A stretch of DNA of 64,000 nt from Christensenellaceae bacterium (GTDB taxonomy: Bacteria; Bacillota; Clostridia; Christensenellales; CAG-138): NCBI GenBank assembly GCA_031261085.1, contig JAISKB010000014.1:62001-126000 (forward strand). The letters run 5' to 3'. Under the pieces are notes generated by a model that worked only from the letters and a program-made list of their open reading frames with translations, made no database searches and was not told the DNA's origin. Positions 25,178 to 34,921 of this stretch are shown piece by piece. The position numbers and the translations under genes are program-made. Positions within the stretch are counted from its first letter, which is position 1, and each line of letters starts with the position of its first letter.

Positions 25178-26020
25178 TCAATCCATCACCAAATTCAAAT
25201 ACACATTCTTGGGCGTGCCGGGCCCATAGCCCAGCCCCCACCACGCTATATCCTCGCCGGGCAGCGCGCTGCCTGCCGGGCAAAGCGCATAGGCGCGGGC
25301 GGCATGCCTATCGTGCGCAAGCCGCGCGGCCACGGGCGAAAGCAGTTCCCCAGGCAGCGTGGTTTCGAGCAGGGCCAAGGTGCCGCCCTGGCAGCGGCCC
25401 AGCAGGGCATAGTCTTTGCCATCTAAAATGATGCGGTAGGCAAAGCCGCCGTTGCCCGCATTTTCGGCGAGTATATATGCCAAGGTGGCTTCATCATAAG
25501 CGATATGCGCCGGCACGTTCGCTTGCAGCCAGGCGGAGCGCAGCACGGCGAAGCAGGCCGGGGTGAGCGGTTCACAGGTAAAGTCCAGGGGCGGCGCGGC
25601 CAGCTCCAGCGCCGCGCGGCGGATGGCGCAGGGCTGCGCAAGGCCGATGCGGGCATAATAGCTTGCCAGCCTTTGGTTGGCGGGGTGCAGAAGGTAGCCC
25701 CGCCCCGTGGCGTCGCAATGCTCGTATAGGAAGCGGTGCATGCGCGCGCACAGGTTGTTTTGCCGGTGCGCGGGCAGCACGCCTATGGCGTAGCCGTAAT
25801 AGGCGGGGGAAGCTGTGGAACCCTGCCGCAGCATGGCGGGCAGCAGGTGGATAACCCCCACCGGTGCGCCGCCGCAGCGCGCCACCACGGCGCGGGCGCG
25901 GGGGAACACGGCGCGAAAGTACCCATCGATATAAGCAGGCGGGTCGCCGAAGCATACGCGCCACAGCGCCTTGAGTGCGGGGATATCGCCGGGGCCTGCC
26001 CAGCCGATTTGGTATTGCAT
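25178..26020 (-). CDS. GNAT family N-acetyltransferase
   Basis: 280 aa. The N-terminal half has GNAT features: MQYQIGWAGPGDIPALKALW, then GYAIGVLPAHRQNNLCARM, which corresponds to the acetyl-CoA pyrophosphate loop (usually Q/RxxGxG/A; here degenerate), and YYARIGL. The second half resembles the C-terminal domain of two-domain GNATs of unknown substrate. No neighbour indicates a role. Confidence 0.75.
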   Translation of the reverse strand: MQYQIGWAGPGDIPALKALWRVCFGDPPAYIDGYFRAVFPRARAVVARCGGAPVGVIHLLPAMLRQGSTASPAYYGYAIGVLPAHRQNNLCARMHRFLYEHCDATGRGYLLHPANQRLASYYARIGLAQPCAIRRAALELAAPPLDFTCEPLTPACFAVLRSAWLQANVPAHIAYDEATLAYILAENAGNGGFAYRIILDGKDYALLGRCQGGTLALLETTLPGELLSPVAARLAHDRHAARAYALCPAGSALPGEDIAWWGLGYGPGTPKNVYLNLVMD

Positions 26021-26074
26021 AGCGCTCCTTCATGCGGTGCAGAAATTACTTTATTATAGCATGCCTGCGGCCGG

Positions 26075-26103
26075 TTTACAAAATGGAACAGGTGCGATAT
26101 ACT
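26075..26103 (+). promoter_or_regulatory. Promoter of the acidic membrane protein gene
   Basis: TTTACA (26075-26080), 17-base spacer, TATACT (26098-26103), 29 bases before the ATG at 26133. Confidence 0.6.
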
Positions 26104-26132
26104 CAAACCATCTCACAAAGGGAGCGTGGCAT

Positions 26133-26531
26133 ATGCAGCAAGATGAAACCCGGCTGGAATCGGCAGAACAACAGCAGGGCATACAGGATGAAAACGAGCC
26201 GGAAACAACCGAAGAACAGCAGGACATAGAGCTGGAGCCAAGCGACCTGGAGCGCAAGGTAGCCGCCATCCCCCCCGCGCAGTGGAAAGCGTGGCAGGCG
26301 ATATGCGGCGGGGCGCTGGGTGTAATCTCGGGGCTGGGCCTTTACTTTGCCCGAACGGAGACCTTTTCGGCATACGGGTTCCCGCTGGCGCTGATACTCA
26401 TGATGCTGGTGCCCTCTATGGTGGCGCGGAGCGTAAAGCGGGATATTACCTATGGACGAAGGATCGCGCTGCTGGCGTTTGCCCTCATGCTGGTGCTGCA
26501 GCTGGCGCTGCTGCTGCTCCACATTATTTAG
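26133..26531 (+). CDS. Hypothetical membrane protein with acidic N-terminus
   Basis: 132 aa, not recognised. The first ~50 residues are Glu/Gln-rich (EQQQGIQDENEPETTEEQQD) and probably disordered. Three membrane helices follow (AICGGALGVISGLGLYFA, GFPLALILMMLVPSMVA, IALLAFALMLVLQLALLLL). The ATG at 26133 follows AAAGGGAG; a longer frame reading to 25971 would overlap the GNAT gene and lacks a ribosome site. It has its own promoter and terminator. Confidence 0.7.
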   Translation: MQQDETRLESAEQQQGIQDENEPETTEEQQDIELEPSDLERKVAAIPPAQWKAWQAICGGALGVISGLGLYFARTETFSAYGFPLALILMMLVPSMVARSVKRDITYGRRIALLAFALMLVLQLALLLLHII

Positions 26532-26572
26532 AGCAATATTTGACAAAATGAGCGATAAACCGCTGCAAAAAC

Positions 26573-26600
26573 AAAAGCGCGCCAAATGGCGCGCTTTTTT
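26573..26600. terminator. Bidirectional terminator
   Basis: AAAAGCGCGCC and GGCGCGCTTTT form an 11-bp stem with T runs in both directions. It closes the membrane protein gene and the mod operon. Confidence 0.9.
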
Positions 26601-26620
26601 ATTGCCGCAATGCAAGAGGG

Positions 26621-27666
<1,046 letters not shown>

Positions 27667-27670
<4 letters not shown>

Positions 27671-28347
27671 GCGCGGCGCACCTCCTTTTGCGCGCGTTCA
27701 CGCCGCTCCAGCATATTGACCGCCATGAGCACCACAAACGAGATGGCGATGTTGATCATCACCCATTTAAACGCCAAAGCGTCGTTATCGGTGCGCCACA
27801 GCTGGTATACCGTGGTGGAGATGGTGGCGGTGCGGCCCGGCGTATAGCCCGCCAGCATGCTGGTGGCGCCATATTCGCCCAGCGCGCGCGCAAAGCTGAG
27901 CACCGCCCCGGCCAATATGCCCTGCCGGCAGTAGGGCAGGCGGATGCGCCAGAATATATAGCTGTTGGAAAGCCCCAGCGTTTGCCCGGCATACGCCAGC
28001 GCCGGGTCGAAGGCCTCAAACGCGCCGCGCGCCGTGCGATACATAAGCGGGAAGGAGACCACCACCGTTGCGAATATGGCGGACCACCATGTCATCACCA
28101 GCTTGGTATCGAACACGGCCAGCACCCACGCGCCAATCAGGCGCTTGGGCCCCAGCACGCGCAGCAGCAGGTAGCCCACCACGGTGGGCGGCAGCACGAG
28201 CGGCAGGGTGAGCACCACATCGAGCAGGCCCTTTATGACACGCGGCGTTTTGGCTATGTAATACGCCGAGAATATGCCGAAAAAGAACGTGACAAACGTG
28301 GATATTGCCGCGATGCGCAGGGAGTTATAGAGCGGATACCAATCCAT
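27667..28347 (-). CDS. modB: Molybdate ABC transporter permease
   Basis: 226 aa, five to six membrane helices. The inner-membrane permease motif that contacts ModC is ARALGEYGATSMLAGY (EAAxxxG-type loop). PLVLPPTVVGYLLL and DWYPLYNSLRIA are typical of ModB N-terminal regions. It is separated from modA by 91 bases containing a hairpin and overlaps modC by 4 bases. Confidence 0.93.
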
Positions 28348-28379
28348 GCGTGTATCCTCCTAAGGGTTTGCTATACGCA

Positions 28380-28408
28380 CACAAGCGCAACCCGAAGGCG
28401 CGCTTGTG
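28380..28408 (-). repeat. Inverted repeat in the modA-modB spacer
   Basis: CACAAGCGC and GCGCTTGTG are perfect 9-bp arms around 11 bases. Such hairpins after binding-protein genes often protect the upstream mRNA or reduce read-through, giving more ModA than ModB/C. Confidence 0.55.
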
Positions 28409-28438
28409 ACGAGAACAAAATCTTTTTGCCTAAAGGCA

Positions 28439-29311
28439 TTATGCGGCGGGCGCGAAGCCTACGCCTTCGAACACGGCCAGCGCATCCGGCGATTGCAGAT
28501 AGGCGAGGAAAGCCTTGGCCGCATCCTGCTGCTTGCTCACGTTTAGCACGGCGGCGGGATAGATGACCTGCTTGCACATATCGGCGGTGGCCAAATCGGC
28601 CACGGCGAGCCCGGCGGAGAACGCATCCGTCGCATAGACGATGCCGCAGTCTACCGAGGCTTCGCTCACCTGCGTGGTGACCTCTTTTACATTGGTGCCA
28701 TAGCTGATTTTCTTAGCCTTTTCCAAGCCCTCGAGCAGGCCCAGGTTGGTGAGTATTTCGATGGAATACTGGCCTACCGGCACATCGCTGTTGCCCAGCG
28801 CGATAAGGTCGCAGTTGGCAATATCCGCAAAGCTTACTATGCTCTTGGGGTTGCCCTCGGGTACGACCAGCGCGACTTTATTTTCCAACAGGTTGAGGCG
28901 GGTGCCCTGCAACACAAAGTCCAGCGCATCGGGGTTAACGGTGGCGTCCTTGCTGCTGTCCAGCTCGTTCATCTGCTTTTGCGCGGCGGAGATGAACAGG
29001 TCACAATCGGCGCCCTCTTGAATTTGCGTTTTGAGCGTGCCCGAAGAATCGAAGTTGTATACGATGGTCACGTTGGGAGCCACGGCCTTATACAGGTCGG
29101 CGATCTGCGTCATGGTCTCGGTCATGGAGGCGGCGGCAAATACGATCAGCTCCACCGGCTCCGGCTCCGGCGTGGGGGCAGGCTCTTGTGGCGCGGGCTC
29201 GGGGGTAGCGACGGGCGCCGCGGGTTCCGGCGTGGCGGCGGGCGCCGCACAGCCCGCAACCAGGCAGGCGGTCATAAGCAGGGCAATCAGTATGGTGGTG
29301 AATTTCTTCAT
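28439..29311 (-). CDS. modA: Molybdate-binding lipoprotein
   Basis: 290 aa. A lipoprotein signal peptide (LLMTACLVAGC, lipid on the last Cys) is followed by a ~35-residue Pro/Glu/Thr tether (PAAPVATPEPAPQEPAPTPE). The binding fold starts ELIVFAAASMTETMTQIADLY and includes YNFDSSGTLKTQI and GADCDLFISAAQKQM, all standard ModA positions for oxyanion contact. It delivers molybdate to ModBC. Confidence 0.93.
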   Translation of the reverse strand: MKKFTTILIALLMTACLVAGCAAPAATPEPAAPVATPEPAPQEPAPTPEPEPVELIVFAAASMTETMTQIADLYKAVAPNVTIVYNFDSSGTLKTQIQEGADCDLFISAAQKQMNELDSSKDATVNPDALDFVLQGTRLNLLENKVALVVPEGNPKSIVSFADIANCDLIALGNSDVPVGQYSIEILTNLGLLEGLEKAKKISYGTNVKEVTTQVSEASVDCGIVYATDAFSAGLAVADLATADMCKQVIYPAAVLNVSKQQDAAKAFLAYLQSPDALAVFEGVGFAPAA

Positions 29312-29398
29312 TTTAGGTTAGCTCCTCCGTTTTTAATTAGGTATTTATATGCACAAGCGCACAGTGCGCCGGTGTAGCGTGAGGTATGGCCGGCCGCC

Positions 29399-30424
29399 CT
29401 ACTTGCCAAACGGGCAAACGGGGTACCGGCAGGGCGTGCAGCCCAGGCACAGCCCGCCATTGCCCAAAGCGGCAATATCCGCCTTGGTGATGGGCAGGCC
29501 AGCCGCAACGCGGGGCAGCATCAGGTCGAATATGGTGGCGGCGGCATACATAACGCAGCCGGGCAAGCCCAATATGGGCAGGCCGTTTTCGAAATACCCC
29601 ACCAAAAACATGGCGCCGGGCAGCACGGGCGCGCCATAGCTGATGATGCGCGCGCCGCTTTCTTTGATGGCGCCGGGGGTGTTGTCATCCGGGTCCACAC
29701 TCATGCCGCCGGTGCACAGTATGATGTCTACGCCCGCCGCGCGCATATCCTCGATGGCGGCGCGAATCGCGGCGTTATCATCCCCGGGCAGCGCCTGCTT
29801 CACAACGGTTATGCCGTAGGCGGCCAGCTTTTGTTTTACCACCGGGGTAAAGGTATCGGCAATCAGGCCCTTTTGCACCTCGTTGCCGGTGGTGATAAGC
29901 CCGGCGGTTTTGCGCACATAGGGCAGCAGGGAGAGCAGCGGCGCGCCCGCCGCCCCGGCAATGGCCTCGGCCTTAACAAGCTTGGCTTCCTCCACCACCA
30001 GCGGTATCACCCGCATACCGGCGAGCTTATCCCCCGCTTGCACGGGGCTATACCCATGCCGCGTGGCGATGATGATATCCTCGATGGAATTGATGGCGCA
30101 AAGCCGCGCCGTATCCACCACAAACAGCCCCGCCGTCTCGGCGGTCAGCTCGATTTTGCCCTCGCGCACCTCGCCCCGCGCCATATGCGCGTTTTTGGTA
30201 ATGGCGCAAAGCCGCTCGGCGGCATCGTCTTCGTGCAGCATGCCGGGCTGCAGCTCCCACACATACAGGTGCTCCTTGCCCATGGCAAGCAGCATGGGGA
30301 TATCCTCTTCGCGCACCACATGCCCCTTATGGAACTGCGCGCCCTTGTATTCATCCTTTACAATGCGCGTCAAATCATGGCAGAGCACATGACCTACTGC
30401 GTCTATTGTCTTGATTTGTTTCAT
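29399..30424 (-). CDS. MoeA-like molybdopterin-binding protein with cysteine-rich tail
   Basis: 341 aa. Residues ~165-320 are the MoCF/MogA-type domain (GLITTGNEVQKGL and ILCTGGMSVDPDDNTPGAI), which binds molybdopterin. The ~150 residues before it lack the full MoeA layout. The protein ends GGLCLGCTPCRYPVCPFGK, four Cys in a short tail that could bind a metal or cluster. It heads the modABC run. A TATAAT box (30444-30439) ends 14 bases before the ATG and no ribosome site is present, so the leader is very short. It probably serves molybdenum-cofactor insertion or sensing; the exact step is unknown. Confidence 0.82.
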   Translation of the reverse strand: MKQIKTIDAVGHVLCHDLTRIVKDEYKGAQFHKGHVVREEDIPMLLAMGKEHLYVWELQPGMLHEDDAAERLCAITKNAHMARGEVREGKIELTAETAGLFVVDTARLCAINSIEDIIIATRHGYSPVQAGDKLAGMRVIPLVVEEAKLVKAEAIAGAAGAPLLSLLPYVRKTAGLITTGNEVQKGLIADTFTPVVKQKLAAYGITVVKQALPGDDNAAIRAAIEDMRAAGVDIILCTGGMSVDPDDNTPGAIKESGARIISYGAPVLPGAMFLVGYFENGLPILGLPGCVMYAAATIFDLMLPRVAAGLPITKADIAALGNGGLCLGCTPCRYPVCPFGK

Positions 30425-30502
30425 ATAACAAGTGTAGCATTATACTTTTCAAAACACAACGAGCGTTGAGTTTTATAGAAAAAAACAATAAAGATAGGGG
30501 AC

Positions 30503-30522
30503 ACGGGGGCTTGCCCCCGCAA
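30503..30522. repeat. Second copy of the GC-rich palindrome
   Basis: ACGGGGGCTTGCCCCCGCAA matches the element at 19020 almost exactly and is likewise followed by an A-rich and CCCT-rich stretch. Confidence 0.45.
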
Positions 30523-30550
30523 GCAAAATCCCTTTATCCTCTTCCCCTTC

Positions 30551-30586
30551 CCTCAAAAATAAAACCCCCTCTATAAAGAAGGGGTT
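30551..30586 (-). terminator. Terminator after uppP
   Basis: On the minus strand AACCCCTTCT and AGAGGGGGTT pair around TTAT and run into TTATTTTT, just past the stop at 30604. Confidence 0.8.
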
Positions 30587-30603
30587 AAAAGCCGCATCAG
30601 ATT

Positions 30604-31386
30604 TTAAAAAAACACATGAAATATCAGCTGATCGGATAACACCAGCAGCCCCAGCGCACCTACATATATGGCGAACCCCAAAAGGCTTTTGGTGCGAAGC
30701 AGCCGAAGCATCCAACGGATGGCGAAATACCCGCTTAAGGCCGCCGCCGCCGTGCCCAGGGCAATGGCGCCCCAGCCGATGGAGCCCACGCCGCCATGCA
30801 GGGCATTGGGCAATTGCAGCACCAGTGAGCCCAATATGGCAGGGATGGAGAGCAAGAAGGAGAACTCCGCCGCCGCCTCTTTATTTAGCCCCATCAGCCG
30901 CGCGCCGGTGATGGTGGAGCCGCTGCGGGATATGCCGGGCAATATGGCGATGCCCTGCACCAGCCCTATGCCGGCGGCATGATGCGGCCGCATGCTCTCG
31001 ATATCGCCCTTGCCCCGCGCGGCGCGTTCCCCCACATACAGCACCAGCGCGGTAATTAAAAAGCCGATGCCCAGCAGCTTCCCCTCGTATGCTTCCGATA
31101 TGATGTCCTTGCAGAGCAGCGCGATGGCCGTGGTGACGGCGGTGGCCAGCAGCAGCATACCCGTCTTTTTTTGGATCGGATGCCGAAGGATATCCCAAAC
31201 CTGCCTCCAATACACGGCAAACACCGCAAAGAGCGTGCCCACATGCAGCATGGTATCCAAAAAAAGCGTGCCCTCCTGCAGGCCAAATATGGTTTGCAGC
31301 AATACCAGGTGCCCCGAGCTGGACACGGGCAAAAATTCGCACAGGCCCTGAACCAGGCCCAATAACAGCGCAAGCGCAACGTTCAT
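30604..31386 (-). CDS. uppP: Undecaprenyl-diphosphatase (BacA/UppP)
   Basis: 260 aa, an integral membrane phosphatase that recycles the lipid carrier of peptidoglycan synthesis and gives bacitracin resistance. The two active-site regions are intact: LCEFLPVSSSGHLVLLQ and PGISRSGSTITGARLMG. The ATG at 31386 follows AGAGG; upstream in-frame codons to 31491 have no ribosome site. It diverges from the yitT gene. Confidence 0.95.
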   Translation of the reverse strand: MNVALALLLGLVQGLCEFLPVSSSGHLVLLQTIFGLQEGTLFLDTMLHVGTLFAVFAVYWRQVWDILRHPIQKKTGMLLLATAVTTAIALLCKDIISEAYEGKLLGIGFLITALVLYVGERAARGKGDIESMRPHHAAGIGLVQGIAILPGISRSGSTITGARLMGLNKEAAAEFSFLLSIPAILGSLVLQLPNALHGGVGSIGWGAIALGTAAAALSGYFAIRWMLRLLRTKSLLGFAIYVGALGLLVLSDQLIFHVFF

Positions 31387-31471
31387 GATGCTACCTCTTT
31401 CCCATAAAGTGGAATTGGTTATTCCATTGTAACCTTGGCAAGGTGGGTATACAATGAAAATTTTGTGAATA

Positions 31472-31503
31472 ATCGCATATACAGGCGCCAAAAAATATGC
31501 GAT
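31472..31503. repeat. Inverted repeat between uppP and yitT
   Basis: ATCGCATAT and ATATGCGAT are perfect 9-bp arms 14 bases apart, just upstream of a TATAAT (31523-31528) for the yitT gene. It could be an operator. Confidence 0.4.
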
Positions 31504-31557
31504 GATGTATCATATAGGTCAATATAATAGTATGCTAAAATGGAAAGGGAATATTTC

Positions 31558-32454
31558 ATGCAGCAACAAACTACCGCCAAAGTGAAACGCCCGGCGCGTA
31601 AGTTCGATTTGAAATTCGATTTAAAAGAGGATTGCATTACGCTCGCCGTGATAGCGGTGGTCTGCTTTGTACAATCGGCGGCGCTCGCCGGTTTTTATGT
31701 GCCGCACGGCTTTCTTTCCGGCGGGATAACCGGCGTCGCCATGCTTATCAACTATTCCTCCGGCCTGCCAACCTGGCTGTTTGTATTGCTGCTCAACATA
31801 CCCACCTGCCTGCTGGGCCTCAAATACCTGCGCCCCAAAAGCATGCTGTTTAGCACGGTGGCCCCGCTTTTAGTGGCGGTGACGATGCGCCTGGTGCAGG
31901 GCTGGGATTTTGGCGTGCAAAACCCGCTGGTATCCGCCGCGGCCGGCTCGGCCATCATAGGCGTATCCGGCGCGTTTGTGATACGGCGGGATGCCACCAT
32001 GGGCGGCACCGACATCGTCACCTCCATACTCAGCCGCCGCTACTCCATCCCCATGGGGAACATCAGCATCGCATACAATGTGGTTATCATGGGCGTGTTG
32101 GGCTTTATGCGGGGGCTGGAGCTGGCGCTGGTATCCATGGTGGCCATGTTCATCTGCAATATGGCGTTTAACGCCGCGCTGCGCGCGCTCAACCGCACGG
32201 TCAGCGTGTTTATCATTTCGGATAAATGGGAGGAGCTGGCCCCGATGCTGCTAAATAACCTGCACCGCGGCGTCACCTACATACAGGCCGAGGGCGCCTA
32301 CACCGGGCAGCCCCGCAAGCTGGTATATTGCATCATGCGCCCCGCCGAGCTGTCGGGCGTGAAACGCATCGTAAAGGACCTGGACCCGCACGCGCTGTTC
32401 TCCATCATCGAAACGCAAGAGGTGGTGGGGCGCGGGTTTGGCTCCTTCAACTAG
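31558..32454 (+). CDS. YitT family membrane protein
   Basis: 298 aa. The N-terminal two thirds has five to six membrane helices of the YitT_membrane family (GFLSGGITGVAMLINY, FVIRRDATMGGTDIVTSIL). The C-terminal ~85 residues (VFIISDKWEELAPMLLNN to IIETQEVVGRGF) form the soluble DUF2179 domain, possibly a small-ligand sensor. Function unknown. I choose the ATG at 31558, 8 bases after AAAGGG, over the ATG at 31540. Confidence 0.88.
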   Translation: MQQQTTAKVKRPARKFDLKFDLKEDCITLAVIAVVCFVQSAALAGFYVPHGFLSGGITGVAMLINYSSGLPTWLFVLLLNIPTCLLGLKYLRPKSMLFSTVAPLLVAVTMRLVQGWDFGVQNPLVSAAAGSAIIGVSGAFVIRRDATMGGTDIVTSILSRRYSIPMGNISIAYNVVIMGVLGFMRGLELALVSMVAMFICNMAFNAALRALNRTVSVFIISDKWEELAPMLLNNLHRGVTYIQAEGAYTGQPRKLVYCIMRPAELSGVKRIVKDLDPHALFSIIETQEVVGRGFGSFN

Positions 32455-32472
32455 TACGAAGGGAGATACCAT

Positions 32473-33831
32473 ATGCCCAGCCGCACCGACCAATGGCTGC
32501 AGAACCATCGCGCCGCGCTTACAGCCTCGCTGCAGGAGATTCTGTGCATACCCAGCATAAAGGGGGAACCCGCGCCGGGCGCGCCGTTTGGCAAGGATGT
32601 AAAGCGGGCGCTGGACGCGGCGCTTTCGCTCGCCGGCTCGCTGGGCCTCGCCACAAAAAATTTGGAGGGCTACATAGGCTATGCCGAATGCGGCCAAGGA
32701 AAAGAGCAGCTGGGTATACTCGCGCATTTGGATGTGGTGGGCACGGGCGCGGGCTGGGTGTACCCCCCGTTTTCCGCCACGGTGGCCGAGGGTAAGCTGT
32801 TTGGCCGGGGCGCGATGGATGATAAAGGCCCCGCCGTGGCCGCGCTGTATGCGCTGGCCGCCGTGCAGGCAAGCGGCCTGCCCTTCACGCGCCGGGTGCG
32901 CATACTTTTGGGCTGTGACGAGGAGAGCGGCTGGGGCTGCATGCGCCACTACGCCCAGGTGGAGCGTATGCCGGACCTGGCCTTTTCGCCGGATGCCGAC
33001 TACCCGCTGGTCAGTGGCGAAAAGCACCTGTGCCAGCTGCGATTTCGCGGCGCATTCGATTCGAATATCACCATACAGTCCGGCGACACCATAAATATCG
33101 TGCCGGATTTTGCCGTGGCGGAGGTGCCGCTGGACGCGGCCTTGGCAGCGCCGCTTTGCGCGCCCTATCAGGCGGCGTGCACACCCCTCCCCAGCGGCTG
33201 CCGCATCGCCATCAAGGGCGCAAGCGCGCACGCCTCCACGCCGGAGCTGGGTGAAAACGCGCTGCAAAAGCTGTTGGAGCTGCTGTGCAAGCTCCCGCTC
33301 ACGGGCAAGGATGCCGAGATGCTCGCCGCGCTGCACGGGCTGTTTGCCCGCGACCTGCATGGCGAAAGCTTGGGCCAAAGCTGCGAGGATGCTTCGGGGC
33401 GGCTGACGCAAAACGTAGCGATACTAAGCTGGGGCAAGCAGGGCATAGCGGAGCTGGCGCTGGATTATCGGCTGCCCATCTCGAAGGATTTGGAAACCCT
33501 AAAAGAAGCGGTGGCAGGCTCACTCGCGCCGCTGGGGCTAACGCTGTTTGCGCAGGATTGCAAGCCCGGGTATTATGTGGAGCCCACGAGCGAGTTGGTG
33601 CGCACGCTGCTGGGCGTATATCGCGCCCGCACGGGGGATTTTTCGCCCCCTCTGACCATTGGCGGGGGCACCTATGCGCGGTGTATCCCCAATGCCGTGG
33701 CGTTTGGCTGCGAAAGGCCGGGTGAGCCAAACAACATCCATCAGGCCAACGAATACATCGCGTTGGATGCTTTATTCGAGGATGCCTGCATGATGGCGGA
33801 TGCGATTGCGGCGCTGGCTTGCGAGGGGTAA
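32473..33831 (+). CDS. pepV: PepV-type dipeptidase (M20)
   Basis: 452 aa, a di-zinc peptidase with broad specificity for dipeptides. Metal ligands are visible in GILAHLDVVGTGAGW, FGRGAMDDKGPAVAAL and LLGCDEESGWGCM, with SPDADYPLVSGEKH next, a PepV hallmark. The lid domain runs from about residue 200 to 330, and the final His lies in the NNIHQANEYI region. The start follows GGGAGAT. It sits 18 bases after yitT and may be co-transcribed. Confidence 0.9.
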   Translation: MPSRTDQWLQNHRAALTASLQEILCIPSIKGEPAPGAPFGKDVKRALDAALSLAGSLGLATKNLEGYIGYAECGQGKEQLGILAHLDVVGTGAGWVYPPFSATVAEGKLFGRGAMDDKGPAVAALYALAAVQASGLPFTRRVRILLGCDEESGWGCMRHYAQVERMPDLAFSPDADYPLVSGEKHLCQLRFRGAFDSNITIQSGDTINIVPDFAVAEVPLDAALAAPLCAPYQAACTPLPSGCRIAIKGASAHASTPELGENALQKLLELLCKLPLTGKDAEMLAALHGLFARDLHGESLGQSCEDASGRLTQNVAILSWGKQGIAELALDYRLPISKDLETLKEAVAGSLAPLGLTLFAQDCKPGYYVEPTSELVRTLLGVYRARTGDFSPPLTIGGGTYARCIPNAVAFGCERPGEPNNIHQANEYIALDALFEDACMMADAIAALACEG

Positions 33832-33854
33832 GGGGTCAAAATTGAGGTGAAAGC

Positions 33855-34262
33855 ATGTGGAAATGCCCGAGGTGCAACCGCGCCTTTGACTATGAACCGC
33901 CGCACCACTTTTGCGATAGCGGCGCGGTGACGATTGGCGACTACATAGCGGGGCAGGCGCTGGATGTGCAGCCGCGCTTGTGGGAGGTTTACCGCGCCAT
34001 GAAAGCGGCGCTCCCCCACACGAAGGAGAAGATCAGCTACCGCATGCCCACGTTTTGGGAAGGCAGAAACCTCATCCATTTTGCGGCCTTTGCGAAGTGG
34101 ATAGGCTTGTTCCCCGGCGGCGAGGCGACGGCTGTTTTTGCCGATAGGCTGGAGGGCTTCCATACCTCAAAGGGCGGCATACGGCTTTTGCACAGGCAGC
34201 CGCTCCCGCTGGGCCTGATAACCGAAATCGCGCTTTGGTGCGGGGAGCATAACGCAAAATGA
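33855..34262 (+). CDS. DUF1801 (YdhG-like) protein with N-terminal zinc ribbon
   Basis: 135 aa. The first ~20 residues (CPRCNRAFDYEPPHHFC) form a possible zinc-binding knuckle. The rest is DUF1801: YRAMKAALPHTKEKISYRMPTFW and a C-terminal strand region with GIRLLHRQPLPLGLI. DUF1801 proteins have a frataxin-like fold and one member was proposed as an iron chaperone. Its stop overlaps the VanZ start by 4 bases. Confidence 0.8.
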   Translation: MWKCPRCNRAFDYEPPHHFCDSGAVTIGDYIAGQALDVQPRLWEVYRAMKAALPHTKEKISYRMPTFWEGRNLIHFAAFAKWIGLFPGGEATAVFADRLEGFHTSKGGIRLLHRQPLPLGLITEIALWCGEHNAK

Positions 34263-34795
34263 ACAAACCCGCCGAAGCCAAAAACGATATCATAACCCGC
34301 CTTATTTTCGGCATGGGCATAGGCTATTTGCTATTCCTCATTTGGGCGATACTTTGGAAGTGCGGCTTGCCCTTTTGGGGCGATGGCACGCTGCGCGCCC
34401 TCAACCTGCTGCCGCTAAACGGCAACGCGCGGTGGGAATTGCAGTTTAACATAGCCGTTTTTGTGCCGCTGGGCTTCTATATCTCGGCGATCAAGCCGAA
34501 TTGGCCGCTGTTAAAGCGCGTTTTGGCGGCCCTGCTCACGAGTTTTTTGCTCGAAGCGGTTCAATTTGCTTTGGCAATCGGCCGCAGCGATATAACCGAC
34601 CTGCTGATGAACACGCTGGGCGGCATCGTTGGAATTACGGCGTTTTGTGCGCTTGCCAAGCTGCTTGGGAAGCACGCGCGCAAGGCGATTTTTGTGGTTT
34701 GCGTTTTGCTCACGCTGCTTACCCTGTATATGACGGTGTCCTTTATCCGCTTCGGGCAGCTGAACATAGGCTTTATGATAATTAAAATGTCGTGA
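34259..34795 (+). CDS. VanZ family membrane protein
   Basis: 178 aa, four or five membrane helices. The VanZ pattern is visible in LNLLPLNGNARWELQFNIAVFVPLGFY and AVQFALAIGRSDITDLLMNTLGGIVG. In enterococci VanZ lowers teicoplanin sensitivity, but most homologues are uncharacterised. It shares an ATGA overlap with the DUF1801 gene. Confidence 0.9.
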   Translation: MNKPAEAKNDIITRLIFGMGIGYLLFLIWAILWKCGLPFWGDGTLRALNLLPLNGNARWELQFNIAVFVPLGFYISAIKPNWPLLKRVLAALLTSFLLEAVQFALAIGRSDITDLLMNTLGGIVGITAFCALAKLLGKHARKAIFVVCVLLTLLTLYMTVSFIRFGQLNIGFMIIKMS

Positions 34796-34869
34796 GGTGC
34801 AGGTATGCGCCGTGAAATGCTGAAAATTCCGCTTGTGCGGTATAAAGCCCTTTGATTTCTTTCACATAA

Positions 34870-34897
34870 AAGGCCGGGAGCTGTTCACTCCCGGCCT
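34870..34897 (-). terminator. Terminator after the AlsT-type symporter gene
   Basis: AAGGCCGGGAG and CTCCCGGCCTT form an 11-bp stem; on the minus strand TTTTATG follows. It also faces the end of the VanZ operon. Confidence 0.85.
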
Positions 34898-34921
34898 TGC
34901 GCATGGGTAAATGCCAAGGCG

